A DNA stretch of 64,000 nucleotides, taken from positions 1 to 64,000 of the forward strand of contig JAPLJS010000114.1 in assembly GCA_026388545.1 (NCBI GenBank), written 5' to 3'. A program made the position numbers and the translations under genes. A model generated the notes under the pieces. The model saw nothing but the letters and a program-made list of their open reading frames with translations, made no database searches and was not told where the DNA came from. Shown one piece after another: positions 57,599 through 64,000 of the stretch. Each line of letters begins with the position of its first letter. Within the stretch, counting starts at the first letter, position 1. Origin of the DNA: Deltaproteobacteria bacterium (GTDB lineage Bacteria > Desulfobacterota > Syntrophia > Syntrophales > UBA2185).

Positions 57599-58522
57599 AT
57601 GATTCCTGATATTGCCTATCTGATTTTGAATTATAATCCGGCCGGGGAACAAAAAGCCACGGGAATTCTCGGTACGGTACTCGATACATTCTATAATCGT
57701 AAAAGTCGGAATTTGTCCTGCGATGTTTTTCTCTTAGATCAGGGTTCACCTGAAATCCATCGAAAATGGATTGTCGATAAACAGAACCAGTACGGGTTTT
57801 CTACAATACTTTTGAACCGTAACATTGGTATCAGCCGGGCGATAAACCTTTTTGTGAGGACCTGTAAATCTCCGGTTTTGGGGTTGATAACCTCTGACGT
57901 TCTTATTACTACCGGAATGGACGAGGATTTGTTCAGCAAGGTGCAAATTCCGGAGGTTTATCAAGCCACACCGTTTACGGATAAGAGTGACGTGGATTAC
58001 CAAATGTGGCAGCCCAGAGAAGAATTCGGCGCTGATCACCTCGATCTAACGGATCTTAAAAAAACGAAAATATCTTTGCTCGAAAAACTAATCAATAAAG
58101 AGAAAAAAAGCTATCTCAGGTATATCGGTGTTGAATTTAATGTCATGTTCTGGCGAAGAGCCATATTTGATGAAATCGGCTATTTTGATGAACAGTGGAA
58201 GGCATGCTATGAGAACAACGATTTTTCGCTGAGGTGTTTTCTTGCCGGTGGCTGCACGGCACTGAGCCTGAATTCATTTGTCTGGCATTATCACAAGGTT
58301 ACGGAGAAGAATAGATCAAGAAGGCAATGCTTCACCCATTATGGAAACGATTGGGCGCAAAAAATGAGAAGAATGTGGGATGATAAATGGCCTGGCTTAA
58401 ATAATTATATTGATATCTACAAACCGCTAAAAGATAAAAATATCTCCCATTACCCGAAACTATACGAGCAATTCAAAAAAAACATATATTTGTCGTATGA
58501 GCAGGATATTGATTATTTTTAG
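57599..58522 (+). CDS. Divergent GT2-like glycosyltransferase
   Basis: A 307-residue protein that resembles family 2 enzymes: YLILNYNPAG, FLLDQGSPE where DNAS would be expected, LNRNIGISRAINLFV, LGLITSDVLITTGM (SDV in place of the DxD), and the acceptor-side segment FDEQWKACYENNDFSLRCFLAGGCTAL. The altered metal-binding motif makes activity uncertain. No good ribosome-binding site is seen before the ATG. It is divergent from the O-antigen ligase gene. Confidence 0.7.
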   Translation: MIPDIAYLILNYNPAGEQKATGILGTVLDTFYNRKSRNLSCDVFLLDQGSPEIHRKWIVDKQNQYGFSTILLNRNIGISRAINLFVRTCKSPVLGLITSDVLITTGMDEDLFSKVQIPEVYQATPFTDKSDVDYQMWQPREEFGADHLDLTDLKKTKISLLEKLINKEKKSYLRYIGVEFNVMFWRRAIFDEIGYFDEQWKACYENNDFSLRCFLAGGCTALSLNSFVWHYHKVTEKNRSRRQCFTHYGNDWAQKMRRMWDDKWPGLNNYIDIYKPLKDKNISHYPKLYEQFKKNIYLSYEQDIDYF

Positions 58523-58693
58523 ACTTTTTAACTTTTATACTTTCTGTTTTACTTTGCCATTATACATGGAAGGAAATATTGAGAAGATCCTTCGTAATTC
58601 AGAAAAGTGGAAACAAATGCCGTAACGAAGTATCCTCAAAATATCCGAGTTTTATTTTTCCTGTTTAATTAATGCGGGTGATTTGAAAGGAAT

Positions 58694-59464
58694 ATGGAAA
58701 AGTTATCATTATCAGTGGCTGTCATCACAAAAAACGAAGCAGGAAATTTATCCGACTGCCTGAAAAGTGTCGATTTTGCAGAACAGATTGTGGTGGTGGA
58801 CTCTGGTAGCATAGATGATACCGTTACAATTGCATCCGACTTCGGTTGCGATGTATTTATAGAACCATGGCGAGGTTTCGGTCCCCAAAAACAGTTTGCC
58901 ATTGATCAATGCAGAAATTCATGGGTTCTTGTTCTTGACGCCGATGAACGTATTCCCAAGGATACTGCTCTGGCAATAAAAAAGCTAGTTTTAAGTCCGT
59001 TGACAGCAGCTAATGGTTTCAGTTTTCCCCGGAAAAACTTTTTTCAGGAGCGATGGATTAGACATGCAGGGTGGTGGCCGGATAGGGTCGTGAGGCTTTT
59101 CCGAAAAAATATGGGCCGTATGACGCAGGTAAAGGTTCACGAATCGGTAGAAGTCGACGGTCTCGTGGAAGCGCTTGTTTATCCTATAGAACATCTGACA
59201 GAAGGACGCCTGAGCCAGATTCTCCAAAAAATCGACCTGTATTCAACCCTCGGCGCCGAGGAAGCTTTCGTAGAAGGGAAAACAGCTACAATGTGGTCCG
59301 CAGCCTTCCGGGCAAAACTCACATTTCTTCAAAACTACATTTTGAGACTTGGTTGTCTCGATGGTTCTCAGGGCCTTACTCTGGCAATTACCGATGCAGT
59401 GAATAAATTTTTTAAATACGCCAAGCTGGCAGAAATGAACAAACAATTCAAAAAAAAGCAATGA
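58694..59464 (+). CDS. Glycosyltransferase family 2, WaaE/KdtX-like (LPS core beta-glucosyltransferase)
   Basis: A 256-residue cytosolic enzyme with the WaaE signature: SVAVITKNEAGNLSDCLKSV, VVDSGSIDDTV, WRGFGPQKQFAID, LVLDADERIPKD (DxD), FFQERWIRHAGWWPDRVVRLFRK and VKVHESVEV. Such enzymes add beta-1,4 glucose to heptose I of the LPS core; this role is inferred. Start ATG at 58694 follows AAAGGAA. Confidence 0.88.
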   Translation: MEKLSLSVAVITKNEAGNLSDCLKSVDFAEQIVVVDSGSIDDTVTIASDFGCDVFIEPWRGFGPQKQFAIDQCRNSWVLVLDADERIPKDTALAIKKLVLSPLTAANGFSFPRKNFFQERWIRHAGWWPDRVVRLFRKNMGRMTQVKVHESVEVDGLVEALVYPIEHLTEGRLSQILQKIDLYSTLGAEEAFVEGKTATMWSAAFRAKLTFLQNYILRLGCLDGSQGLTLAITDAVNKFFKYAKLAEMNKQFKKKQ

Positions 59465-59471
59465 ATTGTGC

Positions 59472-59548
59472 TTCAATTTAGCACGATTTGTATCGTATAA
59501 TTAGTGTACAAAAATGCATTTGACATATGAACAATTTTGGTGTAAAAA
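59472..59548 (+). promoter_or_regulatory. vapBC promoter and operator region
   Basis: A TATAAT (59496-59501) lies 18 nt from a TTCAAT (-35-like, 59472-59477). It is bracketed by the inverted repeat TTTGTA (59487-59492) / TACAAA (59507-59512), and GTGCT/AGCAC lies just upstream (59468-59484), as expected for VapB-repressed promoters. A second candidate is TTGACA (59520-59525) with TAAAAA (59543-59548), 17 nt apart. Confidence 0.5.
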
Positions 59549-59649
59549 CCTATCAAGAGAACTTTGAAGAGTTGCATTTCAAGCCATTGCGAGAAGCTGA
59601 CCCCGGCTGGGAATTTACCAAATCTCTTATTCCAAAAAGGTGCTTTTTT

Positions 59650-59847
59650 ATGAGATCCACTGTCACCATTGAAAAAGATATTCTTGATGAACTTCTCAGA
59701 GAAACAAAAGCCAGGAGCAAGGCGTCTGCTGTGAAGATAGCTATCAGCGGATACCTGAAACGAAAAAAAATAGAGAGGATCAGGTCTATGAGGGGCAAAT
59801 TGGATTTTGATCTGACGGCTGATGAAATAAGGCACTATGAACGGTAG
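59650..59847 (+). CDS. vapB: VapB-type antitoxin (type II TA, DUF2191-like)
   Basis: A 65-residue protein MRSTVTIEKDILDELLRET with a ribbon-helix-helix-like N-terminus and a basic helix (VKIAISGYLKRKKIERIR), ending in a toxin-binding tail LDFDLTADEIRHYER. It binds its own promoter and neutralises VapC, by family knowledge. The ATG at 59650 follows AAGG; the frame is open back to 59527 but that part has no family likeness. Its end overlaps vapC by 11 nt. Confidence 0.75.
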   Translation: MRSTVTIEKDILDELLRETKARSKASAVKIAISGYLKRKKIERIRSMRGKLDFDLTADEIRHYER

Positions 59848-60241
59848 AAAAATCCTGGTCGATACTTCCATCTGGATTGATTATTTCAAAAATAAATCAT
59901 CCGGTATTGCCGATAAAGTGGACGAAATGCTTGCCGGGGACGAAGTGTATGTGCCGAAAATCGTCATTGCTGAATTGATCCAGGGGGCTAAATCAGAACG
60001 GGAAGTTGCGGTAATAGAAGAATTTATCGATGCCTTCCATATTGTTGATCAAGGAGCAGATACCTGGATCAAAGCAGGTAAGCTGTCTTTCAGTTTGAAA
60101 AAGAAAGGCAAGAACATCAATTTGTCTGACTGTTATATTGCTGTCATAGCCGAGGAACATGGTTGCCACATTTTTACGCTGGATGGGCACTTCGAAGAGA
60201 TTCAGAAATTTTTTGACATTCATTTAATGATGAGTTCGTAA
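59837..60241 (+). CDS. vapC: VapC-type PIN domain toxin
   Basis: A PIN-domain RNase that cleaves tRNA or rRNA when freed from VapB; the specific target is unknown. The four acidic residues are D9 (ILVDTSIWIDYF), E46 (IAELIQG), D98 (NLSDCYIA) and D116 (TLDGHF). The length of 134 residues is normal and no lesion is seen. The start ATG overlaps the antitoxin end. Confidence 0.9.
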   Translation: MNGRKILVDTSIWIDYFKNKSSGIADKVDEMLAGDEVYVPKIVIAELIQGAKSEREVAVIEEFIDAFHIVDQGADTWIKAGKLSFSLKKKGKNINLSDCYIAVIAEEHGCHIFTLDGHFEEIQKFFDIHLMMSS

Positions 60242-60412
60242 AAAAAGTTATTTATTCAGTCATTTCCGTACTAACGACAAAAAGGGAGAATTTTTATAGT
60301 TCTCAGGAGGGATAGGCCAACGAGGCCCTCTCATGGGTTGTAAATGACCCAAAAAAAAGAAAGGGGGATTCTAAATTACCTCAATCCAAGTGGAGTAAGA
60401 GAGAAAGAGATA

Positions 60413-60847
60413 ATGAAAGACATGATCCCAGCGCTGGTGCATTTTTTTCAGAATGAGGCAGAACGCTTCGGCGTAAGGGCGGCGTTTTTGTACGGTTCAT
60501 TTGCACGTGGATTTCCCCGCCAGGATTCCGACCTTGACGTGGCAATCGTCTTCGATGACGACTCCGATGAGGACATCATTTACCGGCGACTTGTGGACAT
60601 TTCTTTGCTTCTGTCGGAAAGAAGCGGTCGGGATGTCAATGTAATTCCCATCTATTGGGATTTCAGAAAACCTCTACTTTATTACAATGCCATCGTATTG
60701 GGCATTCCTGTTTTCATTAAAAATATCGATGACTTGAAATACTTTAAACTGGAAGCTCTGCTTCAAATGGAAGATTTCGCAATCTTTGGCCTGGAATGGC
60801 AGTCTAACATGGCCAGGCATAATCTGGAGGTTATCCGTCATGCCTGA
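60413..60847 (+). CDS. mntA: MntA-type nucleotidyltransferase antitoxin
   Basis: MNT proteins neutralise HEPN toxins (HepT) by adding AMP to them. The motif GSFARG...DSDLDVAIVF gives GSF at 28-30 and the catalytic D40 and D42. The remaining sequence (SLLLSERSGRDVNVIPIYWDFRKPLLYYNAI) is a minimal-nucleotidyltransferase C-terminus. I choose the ATG at 60413 (144 residues); ATG at 60344 is possible. Its stop overlaps the start of a HepT-like fragment that is broken, so the pair appears inactivated. Confidence 0.82.
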   Translation: MKDMIPALVHFFQNEAERFGVRAAFLYGSFARGFPRQDSDLDVAIVFDDDSDEDIIYRRLVDISLLLSERSGRDVNVIPIYWDFRKPLLYYNAIVLGIPVFIKNIDDLKYFKLEALLQMEDFAIFGLEWQSNMARHNLEVIRHA

Positions 60848-60911
60848 ATTTCGATACGCCAGGGGCAGAATCCTCGATTCCTTTGAACATTTACACCTGA
60901 TGTCATTGTGA
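60840..60911 (+). pseudogene. HepT-like HEPN toxin, truncated remnant
   Basis: An ATG overlapping the mntA stop begins MPEFRYARGRILDSFEHLHL, which resembles the start of HEPN-domain toxins paired with MNT antitoxins. The frame ends after 23 codons at TGTCATTGTGAG, the border of a dispersed repeat. The catalytic RxxxxxH part of HEPN is missing. Confidence 0.55.
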
Positions 60912-60997
60912 GCAACCGATATGCGTTACATCGAGGTTAATGAAAGTAACATACATATTGTCATCGCGAAGTGCACAGCGCCGTGGCGATCTCTTTA
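60902..60997. repeat. Two GTCATTGCGAG-type dispersed repeat pieces
   Basis: TGTCATTGTGAGCAACCG (60901-60918) and TGTCATCGCGAAGTGCACAG with CCGTGGCGATCTCTTTA (60959-60997) resemble the short palindromic intergenic element with a TGTCATTGCGAG start and a GGCAATCTC end that recurs in many proteobacterial genomes. They mark the place where the HepT-like frame is cut. Confidence 0.5.
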
Positions 60998-61043
60998 ACT
61001 GGGGCTGTCCCGCCTGATCCGCAATGGCATTTTTTTTGACCGG

Positions 61044-61970
61044 ATGGATATTTCAATCATCATCGTTAACTGGAACACCAGAGACCTTCTTCACAATTGT
61101 CTCGAATCTATTTATAAAACCATTCATAGTATAGACTATGAGGTTATCGTGGTAGACAACGCCTCTCAAGATGGCAGTTTTGCCATGCTGCAGGAAAAAC
61201 ATCCGCAGGTGAAAGTGATACAAAATACTGAAAACCGCGGCTTCGGAGCAGCGAACAACCAGGCGATGCATATCATGACTGGACAATATGCTCTTTTGTT
61301 GAATTCAGACACAATCTTAACAGATAATGCCGTTGCAGAATTGTTCACTTTTATGGAAACTCATCCCGATGCAGCCATGACGTGCAGCCAACTCCTCAAT
61401 GCCGACGGGAGCAAACAAAACTCCGTTGCCAGCTTTCCCAATATCCTTACATTGCTGACCAACACACCACTGCTTGAATACTTATTCCCCAAGTATTACC
61501 CAAGCAAGCGTTATAACTATGACAAACCGATAGAAGTCGATTCGGGTATCGGCGCCTGCCTTCTGGTTCGTAAGAAGGCTATCGATGATGTGGGTATGTT
61601 TGACGAACGTTACTTTTTCTTTTTTGAAGAAACCGACTGGGCTTATCGAATGAAGTCTGCTGGTTGGAAGATATTTCATGTGCCGACGGCATTCATTTAT
61701 CACTTACAGGGACAAAGCATCGGCAGAGACATCCGATCAAGAATTGAATTTTACCGTTCCCGCTACCATTTTTTCCACAAGTGGAAAAGCCAGCCTTATT
61801 ATATACTTGTTTGCGTTGTGATAATGCTTCGGTTATGTTTCAACTGGCTGCTGACATCAATTGCGAACATCTTCTCACTGGGTATGAATCGGGAAATCCG
61901 TAATAAATTTTTTATCTACTCCAGGCTCATCCTATGGCATTTGCGTATTGCCTCTGATGTAAAGGGATAA
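61044..61970 (+). CDS. Glycosyltransferase family 2 (rhamnosyltransferase-like, membrane-tail)
   Basis: Landmarks are SIIIVNWNTRDLL, VIVVDNASQDGS, NTENRGFGAANNQAM, LLNSDTIL (DxD-like), and FDERYFFFFEETDWAYRMKSAGWKIFHVPTAFIYHLQG. A hydrophobic segment near residues 255-285 may tether it to the membrane. It is a second WbbL-like enzyme next to the gene at 54071, with 308 residues. The donor is inferred, not shown. Confidence 0.88.
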   Translation: MDISIIIVNWNTRDLLHNCLESIYKTIHSIDYEVIVVDNASQDGSFAMLQEKHPQVKVIQNTENRGFGAANNQAMHIMTGQYALLLNSDTILTDNAVAELFTFMETHPDAAMTCSQLLNADGSKQNSVASFPNILTLLTNTPLLEYLFPKYYPSKRYNYDKPIEVDSGIGACLLVRKKAIDDVGMFDERYFFFFEETDWAYRMKSAGWKIFHVPTAFIYHLQGQSIGRDIRSRIEFYRSRYHFFHKWKSQPYYILVCVVIMLRLCFNWLLTSIANIFSLGMNREIRNKFFIYSRLILWHLRIASDVKG

Positions 61971-62019
61971 CCTTTGATCTTTTCAGCCATTATCTTTTGC
62001 TATCCCCAACTCTTTTTTC

Positions 62020-62048
62020 TTGACAATGCTTTTATATTAAATTAATCT
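62020..62048 (+). promoter_or_regulatory. Promoter for the EPS-regulator gene
   Basis: A perfect TTGACA (62020-62025) is separated by 17 nt from TAATCT (62043-62048), about 19 nt before the GTG start. Confidence 0.55.
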
Positions 62049-62066
62049 CAACCCTGCGTTCATGGA

Positions 62067-62456
62067 GTGAACATATCGGATTTCAATATGCTTTTGTCAA
62101 ATAAACACAATCTGGAAAGTGAAGAAGTCCTTAAAGTCCTCAGGGAAATAACAAAAAACCCTGAAATGACCCAGCGTGAATTATCTTCCCGGTTAGGCAT
62201 CAGTCTCGGCAAGGTCAACTTCTTGATGAATGCCCTTATCCAAAAAGGTTTTGTCAAGGCTCATAATTTCAAAAATTCCAACAATAAAAAAGCCTATCTC
62301 TACTATTTAACGCCCAGAGGCTTTGAGAAAAAGGCGAGGATTACCTATAACTTTCTGAGAAGAAAAATGAAGGAATACGAGCAACTCAACGAAGAAATCA
62401 GACAACTGAGACAGGAAGTAAGCGATATTAGGATTACGCCTGAAATCCGTGATTAA
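62067..62456 (+). CDS. MarR-like EPS-associated transcriptional regulator
   Basis: A 129-residue protein with a winged helix-turn-helix (TQRELSSRLGISLGKVNFLMNALIQKGFVKAHNF, landmarks) and a C-terminal coiled coil. This family is found at exopolysaccharide or O-antigen gene clusters and probably controls the genes that follow; the target site is unknown. It starts with GTG behind GGAG; an internal ATG at 62088 is possible. Confidence 0.85.
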   Translation: MNISDFNMLLSNKHNLESEEVLKVLREITKNPEMTQRELSSRLGISLGKVNFLMNALIQKGFVKAHNFKNSNNKKAYLYYLTPRGFEKKARITYNFLRRKMKEYEQLNEEIRQLRQEVSDIRITPEIRD

Positions 62457-62585
62457 TCACGGATAAATTATATAACTCCTTGTAAAAATTATAAAAAGTC
62501 GATTCTTAAAGAAAAATTTTGCTCCTGATGTAACTCAGAGGGCGGAGCTGTATCTATAGAGACCTTTGAAAAATGCCCCATCTCT

Positions 62586-62611
62586 GTCATTCCCGCCTGC
62601 GCGGGAATGAC
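62586..62611. repeat. Perfect palindrome, GTCATTCCCGC type
   Basis: GTCATTCCCGC (62586-62596), CTGC, GCGGGAATGAC (62601-62611): a perfect 11-bp stem typical of the REP-like elements scattered in proteobacterial intergenic DNA. It lies in the 226-nt gap between the regulator and the dehydratase gene. Confidence 0.75.
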
Positions 62612-62682
62612 AACTTAGACCCTATACGGAGAAATTCTAAGATCTCAATATCGCGTGAGATACCGTTATTTGGAGGAATGAT

Positions 62683-63723
62683 ATGTTGAATGGTAAAACA
62701 ATTTTAATTACCGGCGGTACTGGATCATTGGGAAAGAAAATGACCCAGATTATCCTTGAAAGTTATGCCATAAATAAGCTCATCATTTTCAGTCGCGATG
62801 AGTTAAAGCAGTTTGAAATGGGGCAAAGGTGGAATCCCACAAAGCATCCCATAAAATATATTCTTGGCGATGTCAGAGACAAAGAAAGATTGATGCAGGC
62901 ATTTCAGGGTGTAGATTATGTTATCCATGCCGCCGCACTCAAACAGGTGCCTGCTGCCGAATACAATCCAAGCGAATATATCAAAACCAACATCATTGGC
63001 GCTATGAATGTCATAGATGCGGCCCAACATAATAAAGTAAAAAAGGTGATCGCGTTATCAACAGACAAAGCGTGCAACCCAATCAATTTGTATGGCGCCA
63101 CAAAGCTTTGTTCGGACAAATTGTTCGTTGCCGTTAATGCATACCGCGATCAGGATACCACACAGTTTGCTGTCGTCCGCTATGGCAATGTCCTTGGCAG
63201 TCGCGGCTCTGTTATTCCATTTTTTAAAGAAAGGGCTCAGACAGGGGTTTTACCTATTACAGATCCCCGCATGACCCGCTTTTGGATCACCTTGGATCAG
63301 GCAGTCCATTTCGTAATTAAAACCCTTGAGTTGTCAAAGGGTGGAGAAATATTTGTTCCCCGGATAGCGTCTATGAAAATTGTAGACCTTGCAAATGCAA
63401 TTGCTGCGGACTGCAAACATGAAGTCGTTGGTATTCGACCCGGAGAAAAGCTTCATGAAATCCTCATTGGCGAAGATGATGCACGTAATACGGTGGAATT
63501 CAACGAGTGTTACATTATTCAACCGAATCCGCAGGCGAAGGAAGAATTCATTAAAAATAACGAAAATATTTGCGGTCATGCATGCGATGATGGTTTCAGT
63601 TACACATCCAACAATAATACAGACTGGATGACTGTGGATGATCTCAAGAACTTGATTGATTCGATAGCAGATGATTACTCCATCGAAAAATCCCGGTGGT
63701 CTATGGTTGACGTGCCTCAGTAA
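62683..63723 (+). CDS. pseB: UDP-N-acetylglucosamine 4,6-dehydratase (inverting), PseB type
   Basis: It converts UDP-GlcNAc to the 4-keto-6-deoxy sugar with inversion at C5, on the way to pseudaminic acid or other dideoxyhexoses. An NAD-binding TGGTGSLG (about 10-17), HAAALKQVPAAEYNPSEYIKTN, the STDK...YGATK catalytic set (D about 129, K130, Y about 138), GNVLGSRGSVIPFF and ITDPRMTRFWITL match PseB closely and differ from FnlA-type enzymes. The 346-residue length is normal. The next gene is an RmlD-like reductase instead of the expected PseC aminotransferase. Confidence 0.88.
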   Translation: MLNGKTILITGGTGSLGKKMTQIILESYAINKLIIFSRDELKQFEMGQRWNPTKHPIKYILGDVRDKERLMQAFQGVDYVIHAAALKQVPAAEYNPSEYIKTNIIGAMNVIDAAQHNKVKKVIALSTDKACNPINLYGATKLCSDKLFVAVNAYRDQDTTQFAVVRYGNVLGSRGSVIPFFKERAQTGVLPITDPRMTRFWITLDQAVHFVIKTLELSKGGEIFVPRIASMKIVDLANAIAADCKHEVVGIRPGEKLHEILIGEDDARNTVEFNECYIIQPNPQAKEEFIKNNENICGHACDDGFSYTSNNNTDWMTVDDLKNLIDSIADDYSIEKSRWSMVDVPQ

Positions 63724-63730
63724 ATTTTAC

Positions 63731-64000
63731 ATGAAAAACGCAATAAGAAAAAAAATATTAATTACTGGTGTAAGCGGGATGTTAGGAAGCAACCTCGCTT
63801 ACTATTTTAAAGACTGCCATGAAATTTTAGGCCTGTATAATACCCATCCGGTTGAAATCGACAATGCCCAAACGCTCCCGGTCGATATTTTATCAGAAAA
63901 CTCAATAAAAAATGCGATTAACGATTTTAACCCCGACATTGTCATCCATTGTGCATCACTGACCGATATTGATTATTGTGAGGGAAACAAAGGTGAGTCT
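63731..64000 (+). CDS. RmlD-like SDR sugar-nucleotide reductase, N-terminal part
   Basis: The gene runs off the right edge after 90 codons. The start KKILITGVSGMLGSNLAYYF is a Rossmann NAD(P) motif, and IVIHCASLTDIDYCEGN matches dTDP-4-dehydrorhamnose reductase (RmlD) and related enzymes such as FnlB. Together with the upstream dehydratase it suggests synthesis of a deoxy-amino sugar other than pseudaminic acid. The start ATG is 7 nt after the pseB stop, without a clear ribosome-binding site. Confidence 0.8.
   Translation, partial: MKNAIRKKILITGVSGMLGSNLAYYFKDCHEILGLYNTHPVEIDNAQTLPVDILSENSIKNAINDFNPDIVIHCASLTDIDYCEGNKGES

Noticed and set aside
59527-59649. Upstream extension of the VapB antitoxin
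   Set aside because: The 41 extra residues have no family likeness and AAGG fits the ATG at 59650; the longer form also overlaps a candidate promoter.
1-64000. CRISPR arrays, transposases, integrases and rRNA genes
   Set aside because: No direct-repeat array, no transposase or integrase motif and no 16S/23S/5S sequence was found on reading both strands.

Overview
The window comes from a Gram-negative bacterium, most likely a member of the Desulfobacterota (former Deltaproteobacteria, Syntrophales-like). The evidence is an outer-membrane LptD, an O-antigen ligase, lipooligosaccharide glycosyltransferases, an AmmeMemo A/B pair, and an unbroken L11-beta-str-S10-spc-alpha ribosomal supercluster on one strand. 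Assignment to a genus is not possible from sequence reading alone.

Region 1 (1-8752) is a housekeeping block on the + strand: the yicC end, gmk, rpoZ, pyrF, rlmB, an isolated pilC, a DUF1178 protein, and then the most unusual gene of the window. That gene is a single ORF fusing a complete cysteine synthase to a complete cysteinyl-tRNA-synthetase-like protein. It is followed by the MEMO-like and AMMECR1-like proteins of the AmmeMemoRadiSam system. A tRNA-Pro lies on the opposite strand.

Region 2 (8753-41441) starts at a strong promoter and carries tRNA-Thr, -Tyr, -Gly, -Thr, rpmG, tRNA-Trp, secE, nusG, rplKA, an L10 leader, rplJL, rpoBC, rpsLG, fusA, tuf, and the full S10, spc and alpha operons (with secY, map, infA, rpmJ, rpoA) to a terminator after rplQ. 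It makes the core translation, transcription and Sec machinery. Two places are odd. A 157-nt gap between rpsC and rplP holds two mutually exclusive hairpins that look like an attenuator. A dispersed inverted repeat sits between rpsE and rpmD.

Region 3 (41442-50164) has a standalone EF-Tu domain-II-like protein, a metallo-beta-lactamase-fold hydrolase behind a structured leader, folC, lptD, rplM-rpsI with its own promoter and terminator, argC, and a second, canonical cysS.

Region 4 (50165-64000) is accessory and centred on surface polysaccharide. A minus-strand operon runs from an O-antigen ligase through four glycosyltransferase-type genes (one frameshifted) to a GATE-domain membrane protein and a PhzF-like protein. 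The plus strand carries three more glycosyltransferases, a VapBC toxin-antitoxin pair, an MntA-type nucleotidyltransferase whose HepT partner is cut off at a repeat, an EPS-associated MarR-like regulator, a PseB-type sugar-nucleotide dehydratase, and the start of an RmlD-like reductase.
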